A DNA stretch of 64,000 bases from Plantago ovata (lineage: Eukaryota > Streptophyta > Magnoliopsida > Lamiales > Plantaginaceae), in the NCBI GenBank assembly GCA_028274465.1, contig CM051456.1, positions 43,832,870 through 43,896,869 of the forward strand, in the 5' to 3' direction. Below are positions 1-9,502 of this stretch, piece by piece. Under the pieces are notes generated by a model that was not told the origin of the DNA, did no database searches, and saw only the letters and a program-made list of their open reading frames with translations. The position numbers were made by a program, and so were the translations under genes. The first letter of the stretch is position 1, and each line of letters begins with the position of its first letter.

Positions 1-158
1 GTTATGATTTGTATGGTCATTGTTCATAAGTTTTGATAGACTCAATAGATTAGTTCATTTCATTTGGCATGAGACTCCACTTTGAGTGTTGCATTGGTTT
101 TTGCATTAGAGTCTAGCTTAGTTGCTTGAGGACAAGCAAATGTTTGGTTTGGGGAGTT
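1..158 (+). mobile_element. 3' internal tail of Athila/Tat-like element E1
   Basis: This is the non-coding end of a plus-strand Ty3/gypsy internal region. It matches the corresponding stretch of element A1 (about 20960-21116) and, reversed, of E2 (58860-59030). It contains the hairpin TTGCTTG-AGGA-CAAGCAA (122-139), followed by the purine-rich tract GGTTTGGGGAG (147-156) that primes plus-strand DNA synthesis in such elements, directly before the LTR. The rest of the element lies left of the window. No coding capacity is visible. Confidence 0.75.
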
Positions 159-1324
159 TGATGAACGTGTATTTTACACTTTCATTCGAGTCTTTTTCAC
201 CAATTTAGCTATCCTTTAGGTTAATTTAGCTTATAGTTTAGTGCATTTTATTAGAATAGTGTCACGTTTTCCTTTTATTTGCATTTTTAGGTTTTAGGTG
301 AACAACGTATTTTTATGGGCAATATTAATGAAGAGGACGAAGTTTTGGTGTTTCAAGGACATTCGTGGTGTATCTAGAAGGTTCCGGACGAGATTTGAGG
401 CCTAGGGGACGAGTTTCAAGGCTTAAAGGTCATTAGAAGGCAAAATTCGAGTCCAAAAAGGAAACCAACTGAAGATAACGCGTCCACCGCCACTAAAAGT
501 CCCAGGCGGTTCGCCCCGTGCCAGGCGGTTTGCCCGGCACGTTTCGTCAACTATATATATGTTTCCCCTAATTCTACGATTTTCGGACCTTTTCACCTTA
601 TTTTGAGAGACAAATTCTCCAGAGCTTGTTCTGGGAATTATTAGCATAGAAAACTCTTTTTCTTATTGATTTGGAAGCTTAAGCATAGAGATTGGACATC
701 TTTAATTCTCGATTCTTGCTTGTGAGTTAGCAATTCATCGGAGATTGACAACCTTCATTGGTAACTTGTATCTCATGATTTTTCTGCTTTTATTTATTTC
801 ATTCAACATGTTTTCATTCAATCTTGCTTTGATTCTTGTTGATTGCAATTTATCTATGAGTAGCTAAATCTATCGTTCGTGATAGTATGTGATTTCTTAG
901 CTAGGGTTCTTAATTATGCATGAGTGGCTTCGCGCGTTTAAGACATGATTTATTGTTTTATTTCTTTGATTTATCTAAGCCATCTATCTTCGTAGTGTTG
1001 AATTGAAAAGAACACATAGGACAATTCACGATCATAGATTTCTATACAAACTTCAAGTACTTCATGCATGATTATTACCCGTTGCTTTGAATGATCATAC
1101 TATCACTAACTTCCATTATATTGATAAGAAAAATCTGTGCTTTGCTTGATTCCTGATTTATAGTTTAAGTTAAATTAGATAAAGCTAGTTATAGTCCTTA
1201 GAGATCGACACTCGAGGTTATCTTACTTCTACACTACGTGCCTTGGTTTTCGTTGTAGTTGTGAGTTGCCTTTGGCTAAAAGCAAATTTATTTGATTATT
1301 CGAGTCTGACACTCTCGTTCATCA
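159..1324 (+). repeat. LTR of family E (3' LTR of E1)
   Basis: The LTR begins TGATGAACG and ends CGTTCATCA, so its termini are inverted. It aligns with two other copies in the window (53162-54453 plus strand, 57687-58859 minus strand). A GC-rich near-palindrome cluster (about 500-540, GGCGGTTCGCCCC type) lies just upstream of a TATA-like CTATATATAT at 551-560, so U3 and the promoter are recognisable. It abuts the RNase H region of sirevirus Sire-2 at 1325. The matching left side of that insertion is outside the window, so no target duplication can be checked. Confidence 0.85.
551..560 (+). promoter_or_regulatory. TATA-like promoter element of LTR E1
   Basis: CTATATATAT lies about 10-20 bases after the near-palindrome cluster. 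The same order, cluster then TATA, is seen in the other two E LTRs (TATA at about 53589-53596 on plus and about 58404-58412 on minus). Conservation of the arrangement in three copies supports a core promoter. The transcription start itself is not visible. Confidence 0.6.
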
Positions 1325-2401
1325 AGGGTTGATCAACCATGATCAGCATCTGAATAAACAACCAATTCTAATCCAGAATCTTTTGGATACCATAATCCAA
1401 CATTGACTGTGTCTTTGACATATTTTAGTATTTTGATAGCTTTCTTGTAGTGTGATTCTCTAGGACCAGATTGCAATCTTGCACACACACGAACAACATA
1501 CTGAATGTTAGGCCTACTTGTTGTTAAATACATCAAGGAACCAATGAGCTTCCTATACTTGTGTTTATCGACACTTTTGCCTTCTTTAGTATAGCCCAAT
1601 TTGGTAGCAATGCTCATAGGGATCTTTTTAGGTTTTTCTTCCTCATTGATCCTGAACTTTATGAGCATTTCTTTCGCATACTTTGCTTGATTTATGAATA
1701 TTCCATCTTTGATTTGCTTGACTTGCAATCCTAGGAAATAATTCAATTTGCCCATCATGCTCATTTCAAACTTGTTAGTCATGAGCTTGGCAAAATCATC
1801 ACAAAGTTGCTTGTCTTTAGACCCAAATATTATGTCATCCACATAAATCTGGACTAAAAGTATTTTACCATCATGGTTTATGGTAAACAAGGTTTTATCA
1901 ACTTCACCTTTCTTGAAACCGTTATCCAACAAGAACTTAGCCAAGGTATCATACCAAGCTCTTGGTGCTTGCTTTAGACCATATACAGCTTTCTGAAACT
2001 TGTATACCATCTTAGTTTCTAAGGGAAGTTCAAAGTTGGGGGTTCTTCTAGATAGACTTCTTCCGCAAGTTCACCATTTAGAATGCAGTTTTAACATCCA
2101 TTTGGTAAACAACGAAGTCATTATGAGCAGCAAAGGCTAAGAAAAGTCTAATAGCATCCAATCTTGCAACTAGAGATATGACTCATCATAGTCCAATCCT
2201 TCAGTCTGACAGTAAACTTGAGGAACAAGACGTGCTTGGTTCCTTGTTACTTCACCAACTCGCTCAGCTTGGTTCTGAATACCCACTTAGTACCCCCATT
2301 GCTGTCTTCTTTCCTTCCAGCAAGGGGTACAAGTTTCCAGACTTTGTTCCTTTCGAATTGATCCAGTTCTTCTTGCATGCCTGATCCATTCAGAATGCTT
2401 T
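1325..2401 (-). pseudogene. Sire-2 piece 1: reverse transcriptase/RNase H part of a sirevirus pol
   Basis: The longest open stretch (1333-2010) carries the copia reverse-transcriptase catalytic motif YVDDIIFGS, the plant copia signature [13 protein letters not shown], and the start of RNase H up to SDADHG. The order and wording match Sire-1 at 28260-29390. A second stretch next to the gap (2247-2400) matches the pol segment reading [12 protein letters not shown]. It is interrupted on the left by LTR E1 and on the right by the CACTA-like insertion and the N run. The pol continues at 10712 after that insertion. Fossil, several breaks. Confidence 0.85.
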
Positions 2402-2501
2402 NNNNNNNNNNNNNNNNNNNNNNNNNNNNNNNNNNNNNNNNNNNNNNNNNNNNNNNNNNNNNNNNNNNNNNNNNNNNNNNNNNNNNNNNNNNNNNNNNNN
2501 N
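2402..2501. other. Assembly gap (100 Ns)
   Basis: Exactly 100 Ns, a conventional placeholder for a gap of unknown size. It falls where the left terminus of the CACTA-like insertion and the beginning of a sirevirus LTR should be. Distances across it should not be trusted. Confidence 0.99.
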
Positions 2502-3006
2502 ATTAAAAGTACCAAGTTTGGTGGAGAACAAGGTTGAGTTCTCTATTTTAGGTTGGAGACAAAGCAAGTGTGCTTTGGTTTCTGTTGAATCGCTTTAGAT
2601 AGGAGATTGTAAGGAACCTCAATCATATCTTAGTGGATTCAGTCCTAGAAAGGACAAAGTGGATTAGTTGAGAGATTACGCCACTCTCAGATACCACTAT
2701 AAAAGCGTTTGTGTCATTTACTTACTGCATTTAGCTTTCAGCAAATTACATCTGTTTGTACACAGTCACTCACTTCACTTGCTGAAAGAGCACTTATTGT
2801 TTCAAAGACTTCCGCTCTCTGATTTTAAGTATCAGCAAACCAAGCTACTGTAAAGTAACTTACGCTTGCTGAGAAAGTTAAGTATCAGCAACCTCATTAC
2901 TGAAAAGTAATAAGTACTTGCTGAGAAAGTTTTAAACGACAAAAGTTTGAAAAGACTATTCACCCCCCCCCCTCTAGTCTTTTCTTGTTGTTTAAAGGGA
3001 CCAACA
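2502..3006 (+). repeat. Sirevirus (family C) LTR, 3' portion
   Basis: From the gap edge to the end AAAGGGACCAACA this matches the last 500 bases of the Sire-3 LTR (about 34825-35331), including the C run near the LTR end (about 2961-2972). The 5' part is in or beyond the gap. It has no primer site after it and is followed directly by Helitron-side sequence, so it is an LTR remnant or a solo LTR cut by the gap. Confidence 0.85.
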
Positions 3007-3258
3007 GTAGTCCAGGCATAGTCAGGTCATGATGTGACCGGTAAACCCTGCAAAATATTTATAAATTTATACCAATTAGTTAAAACACACATACAACATT
3101 GAATACAATGGTTATTAAATTGAACAACAAAAATATAGTATATAATTATATGTGAAAAGAGAGTTAAAAAATACCTCATAAATTGCAAAAAACCTCCTTA
3201 TATACGACGTTGGTGGTAGTCCCAATCACTTGTTCATCTTCATCAACTATTAACACTT

Positions 3259-3504
3259 TTAGACCTTTCTTTGTTGTAACTCTCGAGAAGCAACATACAA
3301 CTGGCCGTGACTAAAGACGGGCTTCGGAAGATAGCCAACATTAGAAAGAGATTGTCCTTGACTCTTATTAATAGTCACCGCATAACATACTGAGATAGGA
3401 AACTGTCTTCGCTGGAATCTAATAGGGAATTTTGTAGAATCTACAGGTGACAGAATGATACGTGGAATGAATACCCTATTTCCAGCGTTCTTTCCATGTA
3501 TCAT
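3259..3504 (-). pseudogene. Helitron helicase C-terminal exon (motifs V-VI)
   Basis: The peptide contains [14 protein letters not shown] followed by [11 protein letters not shown] and SRE. This is the C-terminal helicase signature of plant Helitron RepHel proteins and PIF1-like helicases. PIF1-type helicases unwind DNA with ATP; in Helitrons this supports rolling-circle transposition. It is the last recognisable coding segment of the transposon. The reading frame is open but is only one exon-sized piece of a broken gene. Confidence 0.8.
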
Positions 3505-3584
3505 CCTTGGCCTCTATGATTTGCTTATCAAACTTAATCACAATCAACCTCGTTCCATTGCACAATTAAGCCGCTTGGTCAATA

Positions 3585-4095
3585 TTACAAAGAAGCATAA
3601 ATAGGGTAGCCAACCTTCAGTCTAATCATGTGATTTGGCATACCTGAAGCTCTTATGGTATTCAAGAACTCTACTGAGTATAAATCTTCTCGCCCAACAT
3701 GATCTGGCTCATCAGGGGAAATGCTATTGGAACTAATATATATACTCAACAAAATCACCTGGTAAAATATATAATAAAGAAAACTTAAGTAGTTAGACAA
3801 CAACAAAAATTGCACATTGTATACGAACACACAAAATTATTCATATTTACCTGGTAACAATGAGATAACGTAGTCATTGATCGATATACTCAACGATCGC
3901 ATTAGTCGGAGCAAGAATTGCCCTGTCTTGCAAATAAGTACCATCACCCACATGGTCAATGAGGGATGGATATGTGTTTTTCACTATTGCAGCAACAGGA
4001 TCCGATGCATTACGAATAAGTATATCCTCTGGCAAATCAAATTCAACCTCACCATCATTATCTTCTCCAACATTTTCATCTCCTACATCCAACAA
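3585..4095 (-). pseudogene. Helitron helicase middle exons
   Basis: Two open pieces read collinearly with plant Helitron helicases. The 3874-4095 piece has DLPEDILIRN, then VKNTYPSL, then YLQDRAILAPTNAIVEYI, a classic Helitron block. The 3585-3830 piece has EFLNTIRASGMPNHMIRLKVGYP, shortened here from the usual LPNHxLxLKVG block. Between them (about 3780-3870) is AT-rich intron-like DNA. They belong between the Walker exons (4299-5078) and the C-terminal exon (3259-3504). Not intact. Confidence 0.75.
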
Positions 4096-4298
4096 CCACT
4101 CAACAAATTGTCTTATTTCTTCAACCTCCGCTGGAGATCCACCAGACTACATCACAATAAAAAAATGAGATAATCACATACATCATGATTTACTCCATGA
4201 TTTCGGTATAAAAAAAAAAAAAACAGCAACACTGGAACATCTAGAAGAACGTATAAAACAAAATAGGAAAACTTTAAAATACCTGTAAACGCATGTTC

Positions 4299-5078
4299 TT
4301 AGTGAGCTTCAAAACAGTACACGATCTCCATATGTTTTTCGTTTTTCGAAGAACATAAAGATGCATGAACTATATCTTGTCTACTTCCCTGGGGCACAAC
4401 GGGTAATATATGTCTAAAATCACCGCCAAAAACAACTACCAATCCACCAAAAGTCTTGCAAGACTCACAACCATTTGCATCTCTAAAAATATCCCGGAGA
4501 CTTCGGTCAAGAGCCTCAAAACAAAACTTATTCATCATGGGAGCCTCATCCCATATAATGAGTTGTCTTCAACAATAATCCCGCCACATCACTCCCAGGA
4601 TATATCTTGTTACATATGGAGGTCTCGTCCACCTGCAATGGAATGCCAAATCTAGAGTGAGCTGTACGCCCCCTGGGTAAAAGAAGCGAGGTAATTCCGC
4701 TCGATGCGACAGGAAGCACGATTTCACCCCTTCACGTATGGCAGAACATAAGGTCTTCCAGAGAAACGTTTTTCCGGTTCCACCATAACCATACAGGAAA
4801 AAAACTCCACCGTCACCAGATGAAATAACATCCATAATTGTGTGGTAAACATTCTTCCGTTCAGCCGTCAAGTAGGCATATAACTGCAAGTGTTCTAATT
4901 TCACCTGCTCCACATCATAAGCCAACTCTTCGGCAATTAAATTGTTCAACCCATCTTGAATAAAGGAATCCTTCGGAATTGACATGTCATATTGGTGAAC
5001 ACTACAACCATTGCGCTTGAGCAACTCTTCCATCTCAGCAAGAGCAAAGTTTTGTAATTGATCATCAGTCAACTCCAA
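4299..5078 (-). pseudogene. Helitron PIF1-like helicase, Walker A and B exons
   Basis: The 4569-5078 segment begins after an intron-like acceptor and carries the Walker A loop in GYGGTGKTFLWKTL, the ATP-binding core of PIF1/Helitron helicases. The following segment (4299-4538) has MMNKFCFEALDRSLRDI and then GGDFRHILPVVPQGSR, the motif region just after Walker B. The two are out of phase with each other in the present sequence, so the gene is damaged. Upstream and downstream neighbours are the other RepHel exons on the same strand. Confidence 0.85.
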
Positions 5079-5129
5079 ATCTACTCATTTAAAATATTAA
5101 TTAACACATTAAGAAAAAAATAAGCCAAG

Positions 5130-6331
5130 TTAATTGGAAAAACATAAAAATACACTAAAACTAATTCTCATAATACCTGGATTATCCATCTTATGCCGAA
5201 CAATATATAATATATCATCTGATAGTTCCTGCCACATGCTCTTCCATACGTGGTCTGGCCTGGACATACTGTTGGAAATGAGAAGCGTGCAAAACATGTA
5301 CATCTGTCGAAGATATTTACCGGAATCCCACAACTTAGCCTCTTTTATGCCATGAATGTACTTCCTGTCATCATCCAAAAGTCCCATCGAATAGCATGTA
5401 TCATGGTAAGTTTTATAAACCACACCATTAATTGTCCTAAGATTCTCGTAGCATGTTGCACCCCTGACATGATTTAACATTATCCTCAAATGATATAGAG
5501 GGCCCGAACTTGGTGGAACGTGATATATTCTTCCAATCTTGTTGCTCGATCTAGCCCTCTCTTTCCACTCACGTCTATCACCTTGCCATACATAGTGGCG
5601 AGGGAACTCTGCATAGAGATACTTGCGAGCTTCTAGGTGCTTCTTATTAAAGTCCATCCATTTGATGAACTTCGACTATGCAACTCTTTGCTTGTCCACC
5701 AAGTCCTCAATGTAGTCACCATCCTTGAAAATCATAGAGTGTTCTCCTTCCAAGTGGAATGGTAACCGCTCAACCGGAAGATCCCGATAATGAATATCAT
5801 ATCCCAAAATACGCCAAACAGCTTCGCATACAGAGATGTATCGACAATCCACGTAATCCTTTACTTCATTATCAATCCAGAAAGAGGCAGTGGATCGATC
5901 GACACCCTTGTTGATATATTTGAAAAGATAGTTTATGGAATTAGTCGAATTGCACCATTCCACATTGATGTGTGCTTGATATTTCATCAGCAGATAGGCA
6001 TTATAAGGGACTATAAACCTGCGTTTATAACCAAATAAAAATATCAAGGAAAAAGTATAGTAATTATTTGCGTTTGAAATTAGAAAAAAAAAAGTGATAA
6101 TCAAATATAACATAATGTATTTCTTAAATAAGTAATTTACCTATTTTCAATCTCAACTCCATTCTTAATAATAGTAGCATTTGTGTCACGCCTTTTATAT
6201 ATTGGGTACACATTCGCATCGAATCTTGTACTTTCATATAAGATGAAAATATAAACTAATTGTAGTAAACTAATATGGAAAGTGTGCACGACGTATATAT
6301 GCGAATGGAGAAAGTTTCTTTTTTTAGCCAT
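5130..6331 (-). pseudogene. Helitron RepHel middle region (between Rep and helicase)
   Basis: Segments in order on the minus strand are 6331-6143 (ending FDANVYPIYKRRD... GVEIENR), 6019-5676 (FIVPYNAYLLMKYQAHINVE, YLFKYINKG) and 5657-5130 (NKKHLEARKYLYAEFPRHYVW, then GRIYHVPPSSGPLYHLRIML). All are hallmark plant Helitron sequences. A GT...AG intron (about 6143 to 6020) joins the first two in phase. A further donor-like site follows NPG near 5178. An in-frame stop separates the second and third segments. The HUH endonuclease part that should precede this region is not found. Confidence 0.8.
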
Positions 6332-6449
6332 GCAAATTAATTTATATATATTTATTTATTTATTTTTCTTCTTTCAAATTTCTCAACAATTTTAATAAAA
6401 ACACTGTAAAATAATACAGGGACAATTCTTTTACTTCTCGCATATTGAC

Positions 6450-7262
6450 CAGGCCTAATAATGATGGTCGAAATACCAATTCTTGACATACTGAAACACC
6501 TCAAAATCAGCCATGCAATTATCACAAAGTGAAGGAATGTGGTTGCCTTACGGTTGGTGCTCCATGCAGTACGGATTCACGCTATCGAACTTAAGCCACA
6601 AAAGTCCATTGTTATAATCGGTCAGTTTATTTATAAGATTAATTCTCCAAGCCTCTAATTTTGCACGACCACGTTGAGTACTTCGAAGTCCAGCCAAAGT
6701 TGTCACCCCTTCATCACGTAGTGTATCATCAGGACTCGAGAGTTTATAAATGATGGTACAGTAAGTTGCATCTGGGTGACGAAATGTAATGAGCTTGGTC
6801 AATAGCTCTTCAAGTTTCAAAAAACTTTCTATGTTGGAATATGTCGACCATTAACTGTCGGTAAAAAATATCCGGATTATTAGCCTTTCAACACCTAAAC
6901 AAAAATTCCTGCTCAGAAGGCGTAGGTGTTTTCCATCTTGTGTTAGGTACATCATCAATGTTCACCGATTTGTAATACTCCACCGTTTTGAAAATAGGCT
7001 AGAATGCCTTGCTACTGTAATTAGTAAAATAGATAACACGCGTTAGCACACATATTATATGAATGCGAAAAAATGAACATTTAGAATGTAGTTAATAAGT
7101 GGACTCTACCATTGTATTACTGTTTTGCTATCAGCAACACTGTTTATTGCAACCAAGAACATTATCTTTAATTGCAATTTGATGCCAAGATCAAACCACT
7201 CGGTTGGACGCTTGCGTTTGATACCACCAACGGATTGAACTGTGGAAATTGAGTTGTCCATT
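6450..7262 (-). pseudogene. Captured F-box-like gene fragment with a preserved intron
   Basis: Exon 1 starts at ATG 7262 and reads MDNSISTVQSVGG..., then LQLKIMFLVAINSVADSKTVIQ. A GT...AG intron (about 7110 to 7018, donor GTAGAGT, acceptor TTACAG) leads to CSKAF, then KTVEYYKSVNIDDVP, EQEFLFRC, NNPDIFYRQLMVDIFQ. Later come LITFRHPDATYCTIIY and LCDNCMADFEVFQYV. The order (F-box-like start, 'FL.RC...NNP..FYRQ..VDIF', 'H.DA.Y...I', final Cys-rich 'C..C.AD.E') resembles plant F-box proteins of the At2g35280/At1g67623 type. There are three in-frame stops and a frame change, so it is dead. It lies on the 5' side of the Helitron, in the same orientation. The family call is from memory of the pattern. 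Confidence 0.5.
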
Positions 7263-7830
7263 GCGGTACGTAAATTGAATGTTTTGTTTAGGTGAAAGGG
7301 GTGAGTGTAGTATATTTCTAGTACGTATATTTATATGGACGTTAGAAATAATTCAAATAGGAAACAATTAGTGCATGCCCCTAATCATTGCTAACTAATT
7401 CCATTGGTTAGTTAATTCATTAATAATAAGTACTTCCTCTATTTCATTAATAACTTTCTAGGTTTCTATTTTGGCCGTTATCTTACAAACTTCTTAACCC
7501 AAATATGAAAAGTTTTTAATTTTCAACCCACTTACCAATTTTTTATATTTTATCTCTTCTTCTTTATAACAACTTTTTCACTCTCTATCATATTTTATCA
7601 CCCTTTCACAATTAAATACTCATACAAATCAATTCTTTAATATTATTATTTAAAATTGATAATTTTGACATAGGTACGTAGTTAAATAGGAAAAATAATT
7701 ATTGTTACTCATTTCAATAGTAAATAATTATTTAGCAATAATCTGGCGACATGCGCCCAATGTTGATTTAATTATAGGACCAGATGATGAATCCTACTAT
7801 AGTTGGTGTAATAAATTTGTTAACAACAAT
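7263..7830. other. AT-rich stretch without a recognisable gene
   Basis: About 570 bases of AT-rich sequence lie upstream of the captured F-box-like fragment. They may include its former promoter or the Helitron 5' end. I see no coding region, RNA gene or clear terminus. Confidence 0.5.
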
Positions 7831-7905
7831 TTAATTGCCGTGGTGGTAGAGAATGCATTCCATTACACACACAACCTAGGTTCAAATTCCATTAGAATCA
7901 CTTAC
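7831..7905 (+). repeat. tRNA-like (SINE-like) module 1
   Basis: A box A-like TGGTAGAGAATG (from about 7842) and a box B-like GGTTCAAATTCC (about 7880) are spaced as in tRNA-derived promoters, followed by a T-rich tail. A similar module occurs at 10213-10290. The arrangement suggests a tRNA-derived short element. No target duplication was identified, so the call is tentative. Confidence 0.35.
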
Positions 7906-7927
7906 TTTTTATTTTTTATTTTGTTTT

Positions 7928-8172
7928 AGTGGCATGGCCGAAGTCAGCCATCCTGATTAGTATAATAGTATGTAGGTATTTTTGTGAAACATAGGGTGTT
8001 GATCGATCAATCTAAAAATAACAGCTATAACTTAATAAGTATAAATCAATTTTTTTTTTATAGTGGCATGGCCACACTTAGCCGTCCTGGTTAGTATAAT
8101 AGTATGTAGCTATTTTTTTTTGAAACATAGGGTGTTGATCGAATAATTTAAAATTAACAGTTATAACTTAAT
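7928..8172 (+). repeat. Two-copy direct repeat (units about 105-110 bp)
   Basis: Unit 1 (7928-8033) and unit 2 (8062-8172) both start AGTGGCATGGCC. They share TTAGTATAATAGTATGTAG and GAAACATAGGGTGTTGATCGA, and end in a 'taacagctataacttaat'-like phrase. They are separated by a short AT-rich spacer. No coding potential. The origin is unknown; they could be duplicated transposon-end sequence. Confidence 0.7.
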
Positions 8173-8404
8173 GTAGCTATTAAGTTAAACTATAAATCTT
8201 AACTACAAATATACTAAAAATCACCAAAATATCAATGGGTGTTGATCCATCATTACAATTTAATTTTTTTCTTCTTATGCTCATATTGAACAACTGGACA
8301 TATGCTCACATTGCTTAAGTCATAAAATTCGAGATTTATAAGCAAAATAGCATAAAATTTATAAAAACCAACAAAACAGAATATTGATGTTCATATAAAT
8401 TTTT
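8173..8404. other. AT-rich spacer up to the Mutator-like element
   Basis: No gene or repeat is recognised. The last nine bases (8396-8404, taaattttt) are the left target-site duplication of the element that follows. Confidence 0.5.
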
Positions 8405-9493
8405 GAGAAAATTGATTTTTAGACCTCCTTATGAAGGCCTTTCTCAAAAAGGATCCCCTTATGGTATCAATTACATTTTGGTCCAAAATGAAGGTTTTTT
8501 GAGTTGACCATCACTTTATTATTTCTGATCCAAACATGCCCTAACATTTTTTCTTTTTTTATTTCTCTTTTCTTTTTTATTTTTCCTTTTCTTATTTTTA
8601 TTTGTCTTCTCCTCCTCTTCTTCTTCTTCAAGTCCTCACCGGAATCCGACAACGGAATCCGGTGACCAGACTTGAAGATCTGGGAGAACTCCCAGAAGCT
8701 CCTAGATCGGAGCTTAGAAGCTCTGATCTGGGAGCTGCACAAATTAGGCGTGTTCGGTAAACTCGCCGGAGCTGACGTGATAGAACGCCGTACATTAGAC
8801 ACTGTAGCGGAACAAGCTTTCCGTCGGAGAAGAGCTCGTCAGCCAGAAGCATGGTGACCGGATCCTCAAGGCGGAACTCAAAATCGACGAAATCCTTACC
8901 GGAGATTTCCAGATCTGACTTCTCCGGCATCAGCTCATCCGCATTTTCACCAAACTCGCGGCTGAATGAGACTCGAGGACTGAGCCAGTTGTACGCCGGA
9001 AACTTCGTCGGTGGACAGTCGAGGAAACTCTCCGGTGAGTTGGTGGTTACACAAGCAGACGCCATTTCCAGCATGCAAGCTGATTGACTTGAACAGTAGC
9101 AGTAGGAATAATTAACGGATGAATAGATGGAAACAGTGGAGCTGCACAAGCTCCCTGATTGGAGCTTGACAAGCTCCGATCAGGGAGCTTGGATGATTCC
9201 GGACACAGCTCCGGTCACCGGAGATAATTCGGTCATCGGATTTGTGAAGAAGAAAGAGAATTAAAAAAAAATGAAATATAAAAATTTATTTTATTATTTT
9301 AGTATTTTACTTAAGTTTTTCTTTTAATTATTTATCTTTTTTATTTGAAAACACTAAGGCTTGTTTGGTTCCATCAAAATTCAATTTTGGAATAGTAAAT
9401 TTTGGTTGACTTTGGACTAAAATGTAATTGATAAGCTAATGTGGTCCTTTTCGTTATTAGGGGCGCTAAGGAGGTGTTAAAATCAATGGGCCC
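8405..9493. mobile_element. Pack-MULE-like element: Mutator-like termini, 9-bp duplication, captured gene DNA
   Basis: The nine bases taaattttt occur directly at 8396-8404 and 9494-9502. Inside them the two ends are inverted repeats starting with G: the left end has ATTGATTTTTAGACCTCCTTA and the reversed right end has CATTGATTTTAACACCTCCTTA. Farther in, both share ATCAATTACATTTT.GTCC. Inverted repeats of about 100 bp with a 9-bp duplication are the hallmark of Mutator-like elements. The 1,089-bp body has no transposase. Its centre is a GC-rich piece of a host-type gene, so it fits the Pack-MULE class (MULEs carrying host gene fragments). Confidence 0.8.
8628..9079 (-). pseudogene. Captured 5' fragment of a DUF1645/MAKR-like gene
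   Basis: The minus strand reads from Met at about 9065-9074: MASACVTTNSPESFLDCPP, FPAYNWLSPRVSFSREF, then DFVDFEFRLEDP and ADELFSDGKLVPLQ. The 'DFEF ... ADELF..GKL.PL' core resembles plant DUF1645 and membrane-associated kinase regulator-like proteins (recognised from memory, not searched). After PLQ the likely continuation (VRRSITSAPASLP) is in another frame, so the fragment is not functional as it stands. The region is clearly more GC-rich than its surroundings, as is typical of gene 5' ends taken up by Pack-MULEs. Expression from flanking sequence cannot be judged. Confidence 0.5.
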
Positions 9494-9502
9494 TAAATTT
9501 TT

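Larger units (their letters stand above)
3007..7300 (-). mobile_element. Helitron (rolling-circle transposon), degraded, helicase half
   Basis: Minus-strand exons in the right order encode a Helitron-type PIF1-family helicase, and a host-gene fragment sits on the 5' side. Several exon borders have GT...AG ends. The HUH replication-initiator part of RepHel is not visible; the sequence jumps from the captured gene (to about 6450) to the segment that normally follows it. A short hairpin GGTCA-TGATG-TGACC near 3025-3040 lies near the expected 3' end, but I cannot fix the exact termini. It appears to be nested in the CACTA-like insertion. Confidence 0.7.

Noticed and set aside
3007-7300. An intact host PIF1 helicase gene
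   Set aside because: The motif wording is that of Helitron RepHel, exons are damaged, and the surroundings are transposons.
8628-9149. An intact host gene of DUF1645 type
   Set aside because: Only a 5' fragment with a frame change is present, and it lies between Mutator-like inverted termini, so it is a captured piece.
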